Positions 18,119-26,431 of a DNA stretch of 64,000 nt are shown piece by piece. Position 1 is the first letter of the stretch. The number at the start of each line of letters is the position of its first letter. A program made the translations under genes and the position numbers. Source of the stretch: Planctomycetia bacterium (GTDB lineage: Bacteria; Planctomycetota; GCA-002687715); the NCBI GenBank assembly GCA_005790545.1, contig SXUL01000088.1, positions 62,001-126,000 of the forward strand, in the 5' to 3' direction. Under the pieces are notes generated by a model that saw only the letters and a list, made by a program, of their open reading frames with translations, did not search any database and was not told the origin of the DNA.

Positions 18119-20065
18119 ATGACCTCAGCCATCGCGATCACAAACGCCATCGTCGACACCGTCGAGCGGGTCACGCCCATGCCCGCCTCGGCGCTGCGCC
18201 TGCTTGAGCTGGCGGGGACCGACGGCGGGCAGCGCGCCGACCTGGTGCGGACCATTGCTCAGGACCCCGCGATGGCGGCTGAGGTGTTGCGTGTCGCGAA
18301 CAGCGCGCGCTACGCACGTCCGGTGCCCGCAACGACAGTGGAGCAGGCGCTCCTGACGCTTGGCATGAGGAATGTGGCTCACATCGCAGCCGCCGGGCTG
18401 TGCGCGCGCCAGTTTCTCGAGGGGGCGGAAGAGCGTGCGGTCATGCTCTCCATTTGGAGTCACTCGCTGGCTGTGGCTGCCATGGCCCGTACGTTTTCCG
18501 GCTCCCTTCAATGCAGCGCCGGCGCCGCCGGCACTCTCGGTCTGCTGCATGAACTCGGGGTTCTGACTGTGCTCAGGCGGAAGCCCGGACTCGGTGCGGA
18601 GATTGCCGCCCTGCTCGCCTCGGGACATACCCGGGCCGAGGCAGACCTCGAAGTCTTCGGACAGAGTACATCCGCTCTCACGTTGCGCGTGGCGCATGCT
18701 CTCAAGTTGCCGGTGCCAATCATCGCCGGGCTTGAAGGACTCACGCGTCAGCCAGAGAAGATGCCGCCGCAGTCGCGTTGCGTGCATGTGGCCGACCTCA
18801 TGGCGCCACTCGCGGGGATTCCGAGCTTCCCTGAGGAGCACGGCGTGCCCTTGGCGCCGCGGGATCGCACCTTGATCGACGGGCAGACAGGCGGGATCGA
18901 CGCGCTCGTGAACACCGCTTACGAGGCCCTCGAGTTGATGGAACAGCACTTGCCCGGCAGTCTGTCGAGCTCGGCGCAGGTGATGTTCGCGGCCAATTGC
19001 AAACTCTCGGAGCTGAATGCGGGATATCTCGAAGCCCGCAAGGCTCTGGAACGCAGGGCTTCGGAAACGCGGCGCCTGCTGGAGACGATTGCGACGCTCA
19101 AGGCTGGCGGAGATCCGGCGACGCTGCGCACGGACATGCTCACTGCAGTGCTCCAGCAGTACCGTGCTGACTGCGTCTTTCTCGTGCAACGCACGCAGGA
19201 CGCGGAGATGCAAGGCCTTGCCGCCATGTTGCGGAGTGACGACAGCGTGAGGCACATCCCTCTCAAGTTCGAGAAGGAGTGGATCGCAAGTGTCGGGTTC
19301 GAGGGGCTGGTCGCTGGCGAGTGCATCGATGTGCAGCATGGCGAGGGATTTGGAACTCTCTGCAGCGCCATCGGTCCCATGCACACGTGGGCTCTCGCTC
19401 CACTGCAGGTGCGCGGCACGCCAGCAGGTGTTCTCGGCCTCGGGTTTGCACAGCGCGATGCCCACGAGTCCATCGAACTGGAATTGCTCAGCATTCTCGC
19501 GACGGCTGCGGCGCTGAGCCTCGAAAACGCACGGCTGTATGCGGAGGCGGTCGAGGTTGCGACGATCGACAGTGTGACGGGATTGATGACGCGGCGCTCC
19601 GTGCTGGAAGCGCTGCAACATGCGCTGGTGGAAAACGGAACAGTGGCCGTCATCATGCTCGACCTGGACCACTTCAAGGATGTGAACGACACTCTCGGGC
19701 ATGCCGCTGGAGATGAGTTCCTCGCGGCGATGAGCAAGGGGCTGAAGGACATGCTGCGCCCGGGGGACATGGTGGCGCGCTTCGGCGGCGACGAGTTCCT
19801 CGTGGTGCTCCGCGGCATGGACGACGGTTCCGCACGCGTGGTGGCGGGGAGACTTCACGAAGCGATCATGAAGGTCACTGCTGAGGAGCGCTGGACACCG
19901 GTCGCTGCACCACTTGGCGCCAGTCTCGGGATCGCAGTCAGCCAACCCGGCGAAGCACCGAAGGATCTCATCAATCGTGCGGACATGGCTCTTTATGAAG
20001 CCAAGCGCCGCGGGCGGGCGCGCATCGTCAGCGCAGCTCCCGCAGCCAAGCCGGTCAGTTCATGA
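18119..20065 (+). CDS. HDOD-GAF-GGDEF diguanylate cyclase
   Basis: 648 aa, cytosolic. Residues about 10-205 are an HDOD domain (TPMPASALRLLELAG, ILxxPAMAAEVLRVANSA-type core) without the HD metal residues. A helical linker precedes a GAF-like sensor at about 330-475. The C-terminal GGDEF domain has an intact active site (GGDEF at 556-560). An RxxD inhibitory site (RPGD) sits exactly five residues before it, so product feedback by c-di-GMP is expected. The HDOD module usually serves as a protein-interaction or signalling platform. ATG 18119 fits the domain start; GTG 18089 is possible. The end overlaps the convergent TrpF-like gene by 6 nt. Confidence 0.9.
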   Translation: MTSAIAITNAIVDTVERVTPMPASALRLLELAGTDGGQRADLVRTIAQDPAMAAEVLRVANSARYARPVPATTVEQALLTLGMRNVAHIAAAGLCARQFLEGAEERAVMLSIWSHSLAVAAMARTFSGSLQCSAGAAGTLGLLHELGVLTVLRRKPGLGAEIAALLASGHTRAEADLEVFGQSTSALTLRVAHALKLPVPIIAGLEGLTRQPEKMPPQSRCVHVADLMAPLAGIPSFPEEHGVPLAPRDRTLIDGQTGGIDALVNTAYEALELMEQHLPGSLSSSAQVMFAANCKLSELNAGYLEARKALERRASETRRLLETIATLKAGGDPATLRTDMLTAVLQQYRADCVFLVQRTQDAEMQGLAAMLRSDDSVRHIPLKFEKEWIASVGFEGLVAGECIDVQHGEGFGTLCSAIGPMHTWALAPLQVRGTPAGVLGLGFAQRDAHESIELELLSILATAAALSLENARLYAEAVEVATIDSVTGLMTRRSVLEALQHALVENGTVAVIMLDLDHFKDVNDTLGHAAGDEFLAAMSKGLKDMLRPGDMVARFGGDEFLVVLRGMDDGSARVVAGRLHEAIMKVTAEERWTPVAAPLGASLGIAVSQPGEAPKDLINRADMALYEAKRRGRARIVSAAPAAKPVSS

Positions 20066-20686
20066 ACGCCGGGCCACGCACTCGAAGAGCATTTCGAGGC
20101 GTGCACGATCAAGGAAACCAGGTCTCGATTCCACTCCGGCGCACAGATTCAGGCCCCAGGGTTCGTGAGTGAGCAGTGCCTGGACGTTTTCCGGGCGCAC
20201 GCCACCGCCGATGAAAGTGAACGCCGGGGCGTTCTCTCCGAGGAGTTCCCAAGGGAAGGTGAGTTCGGTTCCTGACTGCCCGAGAATGAAGAGGCTCGGG
20301 GCCTTGGCGGTGGCTTCCGGCTTTTGTGACGGGAGCATCACCGTTGTGACCGAAAGTTCATAGACACGCGAGGCGTGCACCTTGTCCTTGGCGAGGGCGA
20401 GGACGTCAGCTTCGGATGCGCCGCCGAGTTGCACGTGACGGCAACCCGTCTTCTTGCAGGCTTCGAGAATCTGGGCGCGACTGGCGCTCTTGAACTCGAG
20501 GACCACGCGCGCGCTGCCACTCGCTTCGTCATGAATGGCCTTGGCCTCTTCGAGCGTTGCCTGCCGCGGTGAGCCGGGTACGAGAATGCAGCCGATGTGG
20601 GTCACGCCGCACTGGATGGCAAAGCGCGCGTCGTCGACAGACCGCACTCCGCTCAGTTTCACTTGCAATCCAGCTTCGCGGCTCAT
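20060..20686 (-). CDS. TrpF-like (phosphoribosylanthranilate isomerase fold) protein lacking catalytic residues
   Basis: 208 aa aligning over its whole length with TrpF barrels: VKLSGVRSVDDARFA at the N-terminus (family KICGxxxxxDA), GCILVPGSPR, GGGVRPENV and the C-terminal CAGVESRPGFLD phosphate-binding end. However, the catalytic Cys of KICG is Ser12. The region that should carry the catalytic Asp (xxLD before GGTG) reads LFILGQSGTE with no Asp. The phosphate-binding elements are kept. I therefore expect a protein that binds a phosphorylated ligand but is not a standard isomerase. No trp genes are nearby. It sits 16 nt after the amidase gene. Confidence 0.8.
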   Translation of the reverse strand: MSREAGLQVKLSGVRSVDDARFAIQCGVTHIGCILVPGSPRQATLEEAKAIHDEASGSARVVLEFKSASRAQILEACKKTGCRHVQLGGASEADVLALAKDKVHASRVYELSVTTVMLPSQKPEATAKAPSLFILGQSGTELTFPWELLGENAPAFTFIGGGVRPENVQALLTHEPWGLNLCAGVESRPGFLDRARLEMLFECVARRS

Positions 20687-20702
20687 GGTGGCGGATGGTG
20701 CG

Positions 20703-21650
20703 TCAGGGGCTCGGCGACTTCAAGCCGAGGACACGCAGCCATTGGAAGGCCGGGCCCGGATCCGACTTGTTGGTCTGCACATGATAGTGGCCGAGGACGC
20801 CGTGAAACGCAGCGAACTCGGCGTCGTCCAGGCAGCGGTCCAGCACCGCGCCTGTCGTATCCACAGGAACGCGGGCTTCAATCCGGGGGAGTGCAGTGCG
20901 CACGCTGCTGATGAGGGCTGCAAGGGAGCGATACTGCTCCTCCGTGAAGTCGTGTTGGACCAGAGCCGTGCCGTTGATGCGCCCCGAGTGCAGGGCCTCG
21001 GTTGACGGACGCGCGAGAGCGCCGCTCCCGCGAAAGCCGGGCGCACCAGTCTTCTGCGGTATGGCCAGCCACAAGCGACCGGATGTGTCGTGTTGATAGA
21101 GGCGCGCGAGATCTTCCACCTTGGTCGCGGCTCCGATCTGTGCGATCTCGATGCCGATGGAGCGGTCATTGGCCTTGGTTGCGTGACGCGCGCGGTGGGC
21201 GAGGTCAAGGGTTTGATAGACGGTGCCATCAAGGTCCAGAAGAAAGTGCACTGAAAGTCCGCGCTGATCATGAAGCACATCGAAACACTGCGCACTGTCG
21301 AGGCACACGTCGTAGTGCATCACGAATTGGTCGATGCGTTCGCGGAGAGTCGGCAGATCCCAGCCGCTGCTGGCGACGCGCGCTTGAGTGGCGGCGTCAA
21401 GGTCCCTGGCTGAGCGGACGCCGTAGCGCTTCTCCGTTGCCGTGTCCGGTCCTGCGGAGCGAGGCAATGCGGCGTTGCTGAAGTGGCACTTCTCGCTGTG
21501 GGCGTCAAAGCCCTGCGGGTCTTGCCACTGAATCACGTGCGCCGCACAGGGGAAGCGTTCTCCTGCCACGACAATGAACGACTGCGGTGCGCCTGCGCAG
21601 GCGCCCAGAAGCATGAAGAGGAAAGAGAGTGCGCTGCGCTTCAGGCTCAG
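20703..21650 (-). CDS. N-acetylmuramoyl-L-alanine amidase (Amidase_2), lipoprotein
   Basis: About 315 aa. The zinc amidase fold of AmpD/PGRP is visible: FVMHYDVC (first His ligand), LSVHFLLDLDGTVYQTLD, NDRSIGIEIAQ (family Glu) and GHYHVQTNKSDPGPAFQW (second His, Lys and the Asp ligand, as in AmpD). It should cleave the amide between MurNAc and the stem peptide. The N-terminus KRSALSFLFMLLGAC is a lipoprotein signal. The only start codon that includes it is a CTG at 21650, which overlaps the TGA of the upstream gene as CTGA; GAGG lies 3 nt before. An ATG inside the signal would truncate it. Confidence 0.82.
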   Translation of the reverse strand: MSLKRSALSFLFMLLGACAGAPQSFIVVAGERFPCAAHVIQWQDPQGFDAHSEKCHFSNAALPRSAGPDTATEKRYGVRSARDLDAATQARVASSGWDLPTLRERIDQFVMHYDVCLDSAQCFDVLHDQRGLSVHFLLDLDGTVYQTLDLAHRARHATKANDRSIGIEIAQIGAATKVEDLARLYQHDTSGRLWLAIPQKTGAPGFRGSGALARPSTEALHSGRINGTALVQHDFTEEQYRSLAALISSVRTALPRIEARVPVDTTGAVLDRCLDDAEFAAFHGVLGHYHVQTNKSDPGPAFQWLRVLGLKSPSP

Positions 21651-23062
21651 CCGCCTCGGGGGCCCTGAGGCCGTTCCATCAACTCGCGCAACTTGTGGCG
21701 TTGAATGCGATCTTTCGCGAAGAGCGTGCCGAGAGAACGCAGGACGCGGAAGGGGCCGCCGCGCCCACCACCCCGAGGTGGCCCTGCCTCCACGGTTCCG
21801 CCCAGGCTGCGGATCACGAGGTCGAGAAGGTCCTTCTGTTCGCCGTTCGTTTCGACGGCGCGCGCGGCCTCCACGTCGCCGAGGCATTCACTGTTCTTCG
21901 ACTGCCACCAGGCGTAGATCACGGCGAGGCGTTGCGTGTTCTTGCCATCGCCAGCTTTCCAGCGCTCTGCCAGAGCCTTCCTCACATCCTGCTGGCCCGC
22001 GGTGTGCGATCCGAGGGCGATGATGGCGCCGGTGCGGAGCAGTTCAGATGAGTTTTTGCATTCCTTCAGGAGCAGCGTGCGTGCTTCTTCCTTGCCGACA
22101 CCTGAGGGGCCGAGAGCACGCAGGATGTCCTTCTTCGTCTCCGGATCCTTCTCGGTCTTCCAGAGCAGGAGAAGGTGTGTTGCGGCGCGCGAATCCTCCA
22201 TCTCTTCGAGGGTGACCACGGCGGAGTTCCGCAGCGTCGTGTCCTTCAGATGGAGGAGTTTCGAGAATTCCTCGACTGCTGGTGCACACTCAGCAGATCC
22301 GGGCGCACGGATGAGCGCCGCACGCAATCTGTCCGTGAGACCGGTGCCCTTCTCCATGTCCTGGACATACGCGCCGACGCAGTCCTTGTCGCCAGTGGTG
22401 CACAGGTCCTTTGCCGCCTTGAGGCGCTCTTCCTCGGGGCCGGTGCGTGTCAGATCAAGCAAGCGTTCCGCGGAGGCGTCTGGTTTCGGTTCTTTCCTGT
22501 CGGGTTTCGGGGGACCTCCACCAGCCGGAGTCTCTGTGACGCCCGTTCCTTTGGTCAGGAACTCGATGAAGGCGGTCTTCTTCAACTCGTAGCGGTGGCG
22601 CGCGAGGACTTTCCCGTCGGCATCCGTGATGATGTGTTGCGGTGCCACAACATTGACGGTTTCCTCGAAGCGCTTCCTCATCTCGCGCTCCGAGGCCTGA
22701 TGGTCGCGGCAACGCGCGCCCGGGAATTGCGGGCATTCCGGCGGCGCATCGGTGGAGTCAGGCGCTTCGCTGGTGTGGTGCCAGGTGCTGCACGGGATGA
22801 GCACGAAGCCAGCCGCGAGCTGCTCGCGAACTTCGAGATCGGAATAGACGCTGTCGAGCATGCGGGTGCAGCCGATCTCGCCGTCCTTCATGATCACCCA
22901 GAGGACCTTGCGTGCGTTCTCACGCGCAAGTTTCAGGGCGCCATCCACACTGGTTTCGAAGCGCAGCGTGTTCCGTGAAGTCTCTTTCACCGGCGCCGGA
23001 GTTGCCGGAGCCTGAGCGGGCTGGAGGCCCGCCAGCAGCAGGCAAAGTACGAAGAAGCGCAT
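21647..23062 (-). CDS. Secreted protein with thioredoxin-like N-terminus and HEAT-like repeats
   Basis: 471 aa with a signal peptide ending Pro-Ala before Gln17 and a good SD (GAGGG). Residues about 40-170 look like a thioredoxin fold of the Thioredoxin_7/DUF255 kind (ALKLARENARKVLWVIMKDGEIGC ... LDSVYSDLEVREQLAAGFVLI), but only one Cys is present where CxxC would be. A proline-rich linker follows. Residues about 190-420 are alpha-helical repeats of HEAT type (EERLKAAKDLCTTGD, NSAVVTLEEMEDSRAATHLLL). The C-terminus is Gly/Arg-rich. The function is unknown; protein-protein contacts outside the cytoplasm are plausible. Confidence 0.7.
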   Translation of the reverse strand: MRFFVLCLLLAGLQPAQAPATPAPVKETSRNTLRFETSVDGALKLARENARKVLWVIMKDGEIGCTRMLDSVYSDLEVREQLAAGFVLIPCSTWHHTSEAPDSTDAPPECPQFPGARCRDHQASEREMRKRFEETVNVVAPQHIITDADGKVLARHRYELKKTAFIEFLTKGTGVTETPAGGGPPKPDRKEPKPDASAERLLDLTRTGPEEERLKAAKDLCTTGDKDCVGAYVQDMEKGTGLTDRLRAALIRAPGSAECAPAVEEFSKLLHLKDTTLRNSAVVTLEEMEDSRAATHLLLLWKTEKDPETKKDILRALGPSGVGKEEARTLLLKECKNSSELLRTGAIIALGSHTAGQQDVRKALAERWKAGDGKNTQRLAVIYAWWQSKNSECLGDVEAARAVETNGEQKDLLDLVIRSLGGTVEAGPPRGGGRGGPFRVLRSLGTLFAKDRIQRHKLRELMERPQGPRGG

Positions 23063-23135
23063 GGGGAATCCCTCAGGGGGCGCGTTGGGTGACGGCGCGC
23101 ATCTTACGCGCCGGAGCGGGCAACCTTCCGCCGGC

Positions 23136-23357
23136 TCAGGCCTTGCCGCGGTAGATGATGCGCCCTTGCGTGAGGTCGTAGGGCGACATTTCGATCTTCA
23201 CGGAGTCCCCGGGGAGGATGCGGATGAAGAACTTGCGCATCTTGCCCGAGACGTGGGCATTGACCTTGTGGCCATTTTCGAGCTCGACCAGAAAGCGCGC
23301 GTTGGAGAGGGACTCACGCACGATGCCGTCGAGGACGATGGGTTCTTCTTTGGCCAT
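23136..23357 (-). CDS. infA: Translation initiation factor IF-1
   Basis: 73 aa, the standard length. It is a single S1/OB-fold domain with the family sequence features: start [12 protein letters not shown], then [16 protein letters not shown], and an end [11 protein letters not shown]. It binds the 30S A-site region together with IF-2 and IF-3. ATG 23357 is fixed by homology. A promoter-like TACAAT lies upstream. The HEAT-repeat protein gene follows 73 bp downstream on the same strand. Confidence 0.98.
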   Translation of the reverse strand: MAKEEPIVLDGIVRESLSNARFLVELENGHKVNAHVSGKMRKFFIRILPGDSVKIEMSPYDLTQGRIIYRGKA

Positions 23358-23388
23358 TAGGAGTTGCCACCCTGTTGGCGGCGCGGGC

Positions 23389-23416
23389 ATTGTAGCCAGC
23401 ACACGCTCCGGGACAA
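23389..23416 (-). promoter_or_regulatory. Candidate infA promoter
   Basis: On the minus strand TTGTCC (23416-23411), a 16-bp spacer and TACAAT (23394-23389) give a sigma70-like promoter about 32 bp before the infA ATG. Both elements lie in the divergent gap between infA and the VPS10 gene. Confidence 0.5.
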
Positions 23417-23473
23417 CCGGCGCAACACTTCCACGGAGCATGGTAAGCATGGCGCCGCAAGGAGTGCCGGTGC

Positions 23474-26431
23474 ATGCAGCGCGACCTCGTCCTTTGGTCC
23501 GGTTGTCTTGTCCTTCTGTCCGCAGCGGGCCTCGCCCAACTCGATACTGCAGCGCTCGCATGGCGCTCGCTCGGACCTGCGAACATGGAGGGCCGGGTGA
23601 CGGACATCGCTACCGTGGCGGGCAAGCCATCCACATTCTTCGTGGCTGCCGCGACGGGAGGTCTCTGGCGCACCCGCAATGCCGGTACCACCTTCGAGCC
23701 GGTGTTCGAGTCCGGAGGCACTTCTTCCATGGGTTCCGTCGCGGTGGCTGCGAGCGATGCGCGTGTGGTCTGGGTCGGCACCGGTGAGGGCAACGCGCGC
23801 AACTCGGTGACGTATGGCGATGGCGTTTACAAGAGCACTGACGGCGGCGACACCTTCGTCAAGATGGGCCTTGATGCGACGAGGCATGTGTCGCGCATCG
23901 TCATTCACCCGAAAGATGCCGACACCGTCTGGTTCGCTGCGCTGGGCCGCATGTTCGGTCCGAATCCGGAACGCGGACTGTGGAAGACCCGCGACGGCGG
24001 CAAGACCTTTGAACAGCTCTTGAAGCTCGACGAGAACACAGGCGTGGTGGATGTGGTGCTTGCTCCGGACAATCCGGAGGTGGTCTATTGCGCGGCGTAC
24101 GAAGTTCGTCGCGACGGATTCGATACCAACGACCCTGCAGTGAAGTTCGGTGAGAAAGCAGGTATCTGGAAATCAACGGATGGCGGAGCCAACTGGAAGA
24201 AACTCGCCAGCGGGTTGCCCACGGTGAAGTGCGGCCGCATCGGCCTTGCGGTGCAGGCCATGAACCCCGCGTCGGTGTGGGCCGTCGTGGAGACGGAGTT
24301 GACGGGGCAGACGCCACCGAGCCCCGAGGTTCCAGATCCCGAGGCTCCGACATGGATGGGAGTCACCATCGATGACGCAGAAAAGGGCGGCGTTCTGGTG
24401 CAGGCCGTCATCGCGAAAGGGCCAGCGGATGCCGCAGGCATGAAAGCCGATGATGTACTGGAGAGCATCGACGGCACGGCTCTCGCGGATCAGGCCGCTT
24501 TCCAGAACGCACTGAAGGAGAGAAAGCCGGGTGCGAAGGCGCGCTTCGGATTGCGTCGCAAGGAGGAGAAGCTCGAACTCGAGGTGAGTTTCATTGCCCG
24601 ACCGCCGCAGAAGGCCACCGGCGACCTTGGCGGGCAACTCGAGAACCGCCAGGATCAGCAAGGGCCGACCGGATTCCAGTGCGGGGGAGTCTTTCGCAGT
24701 GACGACGGTGGCGAGACGTGGCGGCGCCTGAACTCCGTGACTCCGCGCCCGTTCTATTACAGCCAGATCCGCGTGAATCCGTCGGACGACAAGCGGCTCT
24801 GGGTGCTCGGGACGTCGCTCTACTGGTCCGAGGACGGCGGCGCCACCTTCAAGAACGACGGTGCGAAGCGTGTGCACGTCGACCACCACGCGCTCTGGAT
24901 CGATCCGGCAGATCCGCGCCACATGTTGCTGGGCAATGATGGCGGGCTGTGCACGACGTGGGATCGCGGACTCAACTGGGAGTTCGAATCGCTGCTGCCC
25001 ATCGGACAGTTCTATGCGTTGGCGCTCGACAATCGACAGCCCTACCGGATCTACGGAGGCTTGCAGGACAACGGGAGCTGGGGCATTCCCAGTCGCTCAC
25101 GAAGCAGTGGTGTGCGCACCGATGCCGTCTATCGCGTGGGTGGTGGCGATGGCTTCGTGTGCGCGGTCGATCCCGAGGACGACGACACGATCTACAGCGA
25201 GAGTCAGAACGGAAACCTCCAACGCATGAACGTGAAGACGGGGGAATCATCTCCCGTGCGACGACCACGGTTCCCGGGCGCGCCTGAAGAAGCGGCGTCC
25301 CCTGCCGGAGCGGCGCGCGAGCGCGAGGCCAATGCCGAAAGCGCGCGTGAGCAGGAGCAGGCGAGCGGGCGCTGGCGCTTCAATTGGAAGACGCCCTTCT
25401 TGCTCTCGCCGTGGAATCACGCGACGCTCATGTGGGCCGGGCAGCGAGTCATCCGTTCTCCTGACCGTGGGCAGAACGCTCTTGTGATTTCGCCCGACAT
25501 TGTGCGCGGACCGCGTGGCACTGGCACCGCGTTGGCTGAATCGCCTGTGCAGCAGGGCGTGTTCTGGGTCGGCAGCGATGATGGTGCCGTGCATGTGACA
25601 CAGGACGGCGGCACGCACTGGACGGCCGTGCATGAGAATCTGCCCTTCAAGGAAGCACGCTGGGTGGCGCATATCGAGGTTTCGCGGCGCGCGGCGGGCA
25701 AGGCTTGGGTCGTCCTTGATGGCCACAGAAGCGATGATTTCGGCCCGCACGTCTATGTCACGGAGGACTTTGGCGCCTCGTTCAAAGCGCTGCATGAGGG
25801 CTTGCCGCAAGCCTCGACGCGCGTGCTGAGGGAAGACCCGAAGAACGCCAAGCTGCTCTACCTCGGAACGGAGACAGGCGTCTATTTTTCGACTGATGAA
25901 GGTTCTCACTGGGCGCGACTCGGCCAGGGGCTGCCGACGGTTCCCGTGCATGACCTCGCGGTGCACCCGCGCGAACGCGAGCTGGTGGCGGCCACCCATG
26001 GTCGAGCGCTCTGGGTGACCGACGTCAGCGCACTAGAGGATTGGCGGAGTGATGACAGCGAGAAAGACCTCGTGGTCTACGCGCCGCGGCCTTCGGTGCT
26101 GTGGCATGCGCCGGTGGAGAACGGACGCATGGGGGCGCGCCGCTTCCGTGCCGAGGGACCGGAGCGTGGGGCCGCGCTCTGGTTTTCGACGCGTGCCGCA
26201 GCCGGACCGGTGACCATCAAGATCAGTTCCGCTGCCGGCGAGGTGGTCCATGAGGCCAAGTCCGAGAAGAGCGGATTGCAGCGCGTGCTGTGGTCTCCTG
26301 GAAGGGACGGGCGCGCGAAGCCTGGCAACTATCGCGTCACCATTGAAACGAAGGAGTCGAGTGTGGATGCGCCATTGACGTTGCTTGCTGATCCGCATCT
26401 GCTCCGCCCCGAAGAGGTGATCCTGCCATGA
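23474..26431 (+). CDS. Secreted VPS10/BNR-repeat protein with PDZ insert
   Basis: 985 aa with a signal peptide ending Leu-Ala before Gln22. AAGGAG is 9 nt upstream of ATG. The body is a large beta-propeller of sortilin/VPS10 and BNR (Asp-box) repeats, for example [35 protein letters not shown] and [11 protein letters not shown]. Between about residues 292 and 378 a PDZ domain is inserted ([18 protein letters not shown] ... [13 protein letters not shown]). The C-terminus has an Ig-like segment ([13 protein letters not shown]). Related proteins are called glycosyl hydrolases, but no catalytic residues can be pointed to. It overlaps its downstream paralogue by 4 nt. Confidence 0.85.
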   Translation: MQRDLVLWSGCLVLLSAAGLAQLDTAALAWRSLGPANMEGRVTDIATVAGKPSTFFVAAATGGLWRTRNAGTTFEPVFESGGTSSMGSVAVAASDARVVWVGTGEGNARNSVTYGDGVYKSTDGGDTFVKMGLDATRHVSRIVIHPKDADTVWFAALGRMFGPNPERGLWKTRDGGKTFEQLLKLDENTGVVDVVLAPDNPEVVYCAAYEVRRDGFDTNDPAVKFGEKAGIWKSTDGGANWKKLASGLPTVKCGRIGLAVQAMNPASVWAVVETELTGQTPPSPEVPDPEAPTWMGVTIDDAEKGGVLVQAVIAKGPADAAGMKADDVLESIDGTALADQAAFQNALKERKPGAKARFGLRRKEEKLELEVSFIARPPQKATGDLGGQLENRQDQQGPTGFQCGGVFRSDDGGETWRRLNSVTPRPFYYSQIRVNPSDDKRLWVLGTSLYWSEDGGATFKNDGAKRVHVDHHALWIDPADPRHMLLGNDGGLCTTWDRGLNWEFESLLPIGQFYALALDNRQPYRIYGGLQDNGSWGIPSRSRSSGVRTDAVYRVGGGDGFVCAVDPEDDDTIYSESQNGNLQRMNVKTGESSPVRRPRFPGAPEEAASPAGAAREREANAESAREQEQASGRWRFNWKTPFLLSPWNHATLMWAGQRVIRSPDRGQNALVISPDIVRGPRGTGTALAESPVQQGVFWVGSDDGAVHVTQDGGTHWTAVHENLPFKEARWVAHIEVSRRAAGKAWVVLDGHRSDDFGPHVYVTEDFGASFKALHEGLPQASTRVLREDPKNAKLLYLGTETGVYFSTDEGSHWARLGQGLPTVPVHDLAVHPRERELVAATHGRALWVTDVSALEDWRSDDSEKDLVVYAPRPSVLWHAPVENGRMGARRFRAEGPERGAALWFSTRAAAGPVTIKISSAAGEVVHEAKSEKSGLQRVLWSPGRDGRAKPGNYRVTIETKESSVDAPLTLLADPHLLRPEEVILP

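Noticed and set aside
20060-20686. Functional trpF gene
   Set aside because: The catalytic Cys is Ser and the catalytic Asp is missing, and there are no other trp genes nearby.
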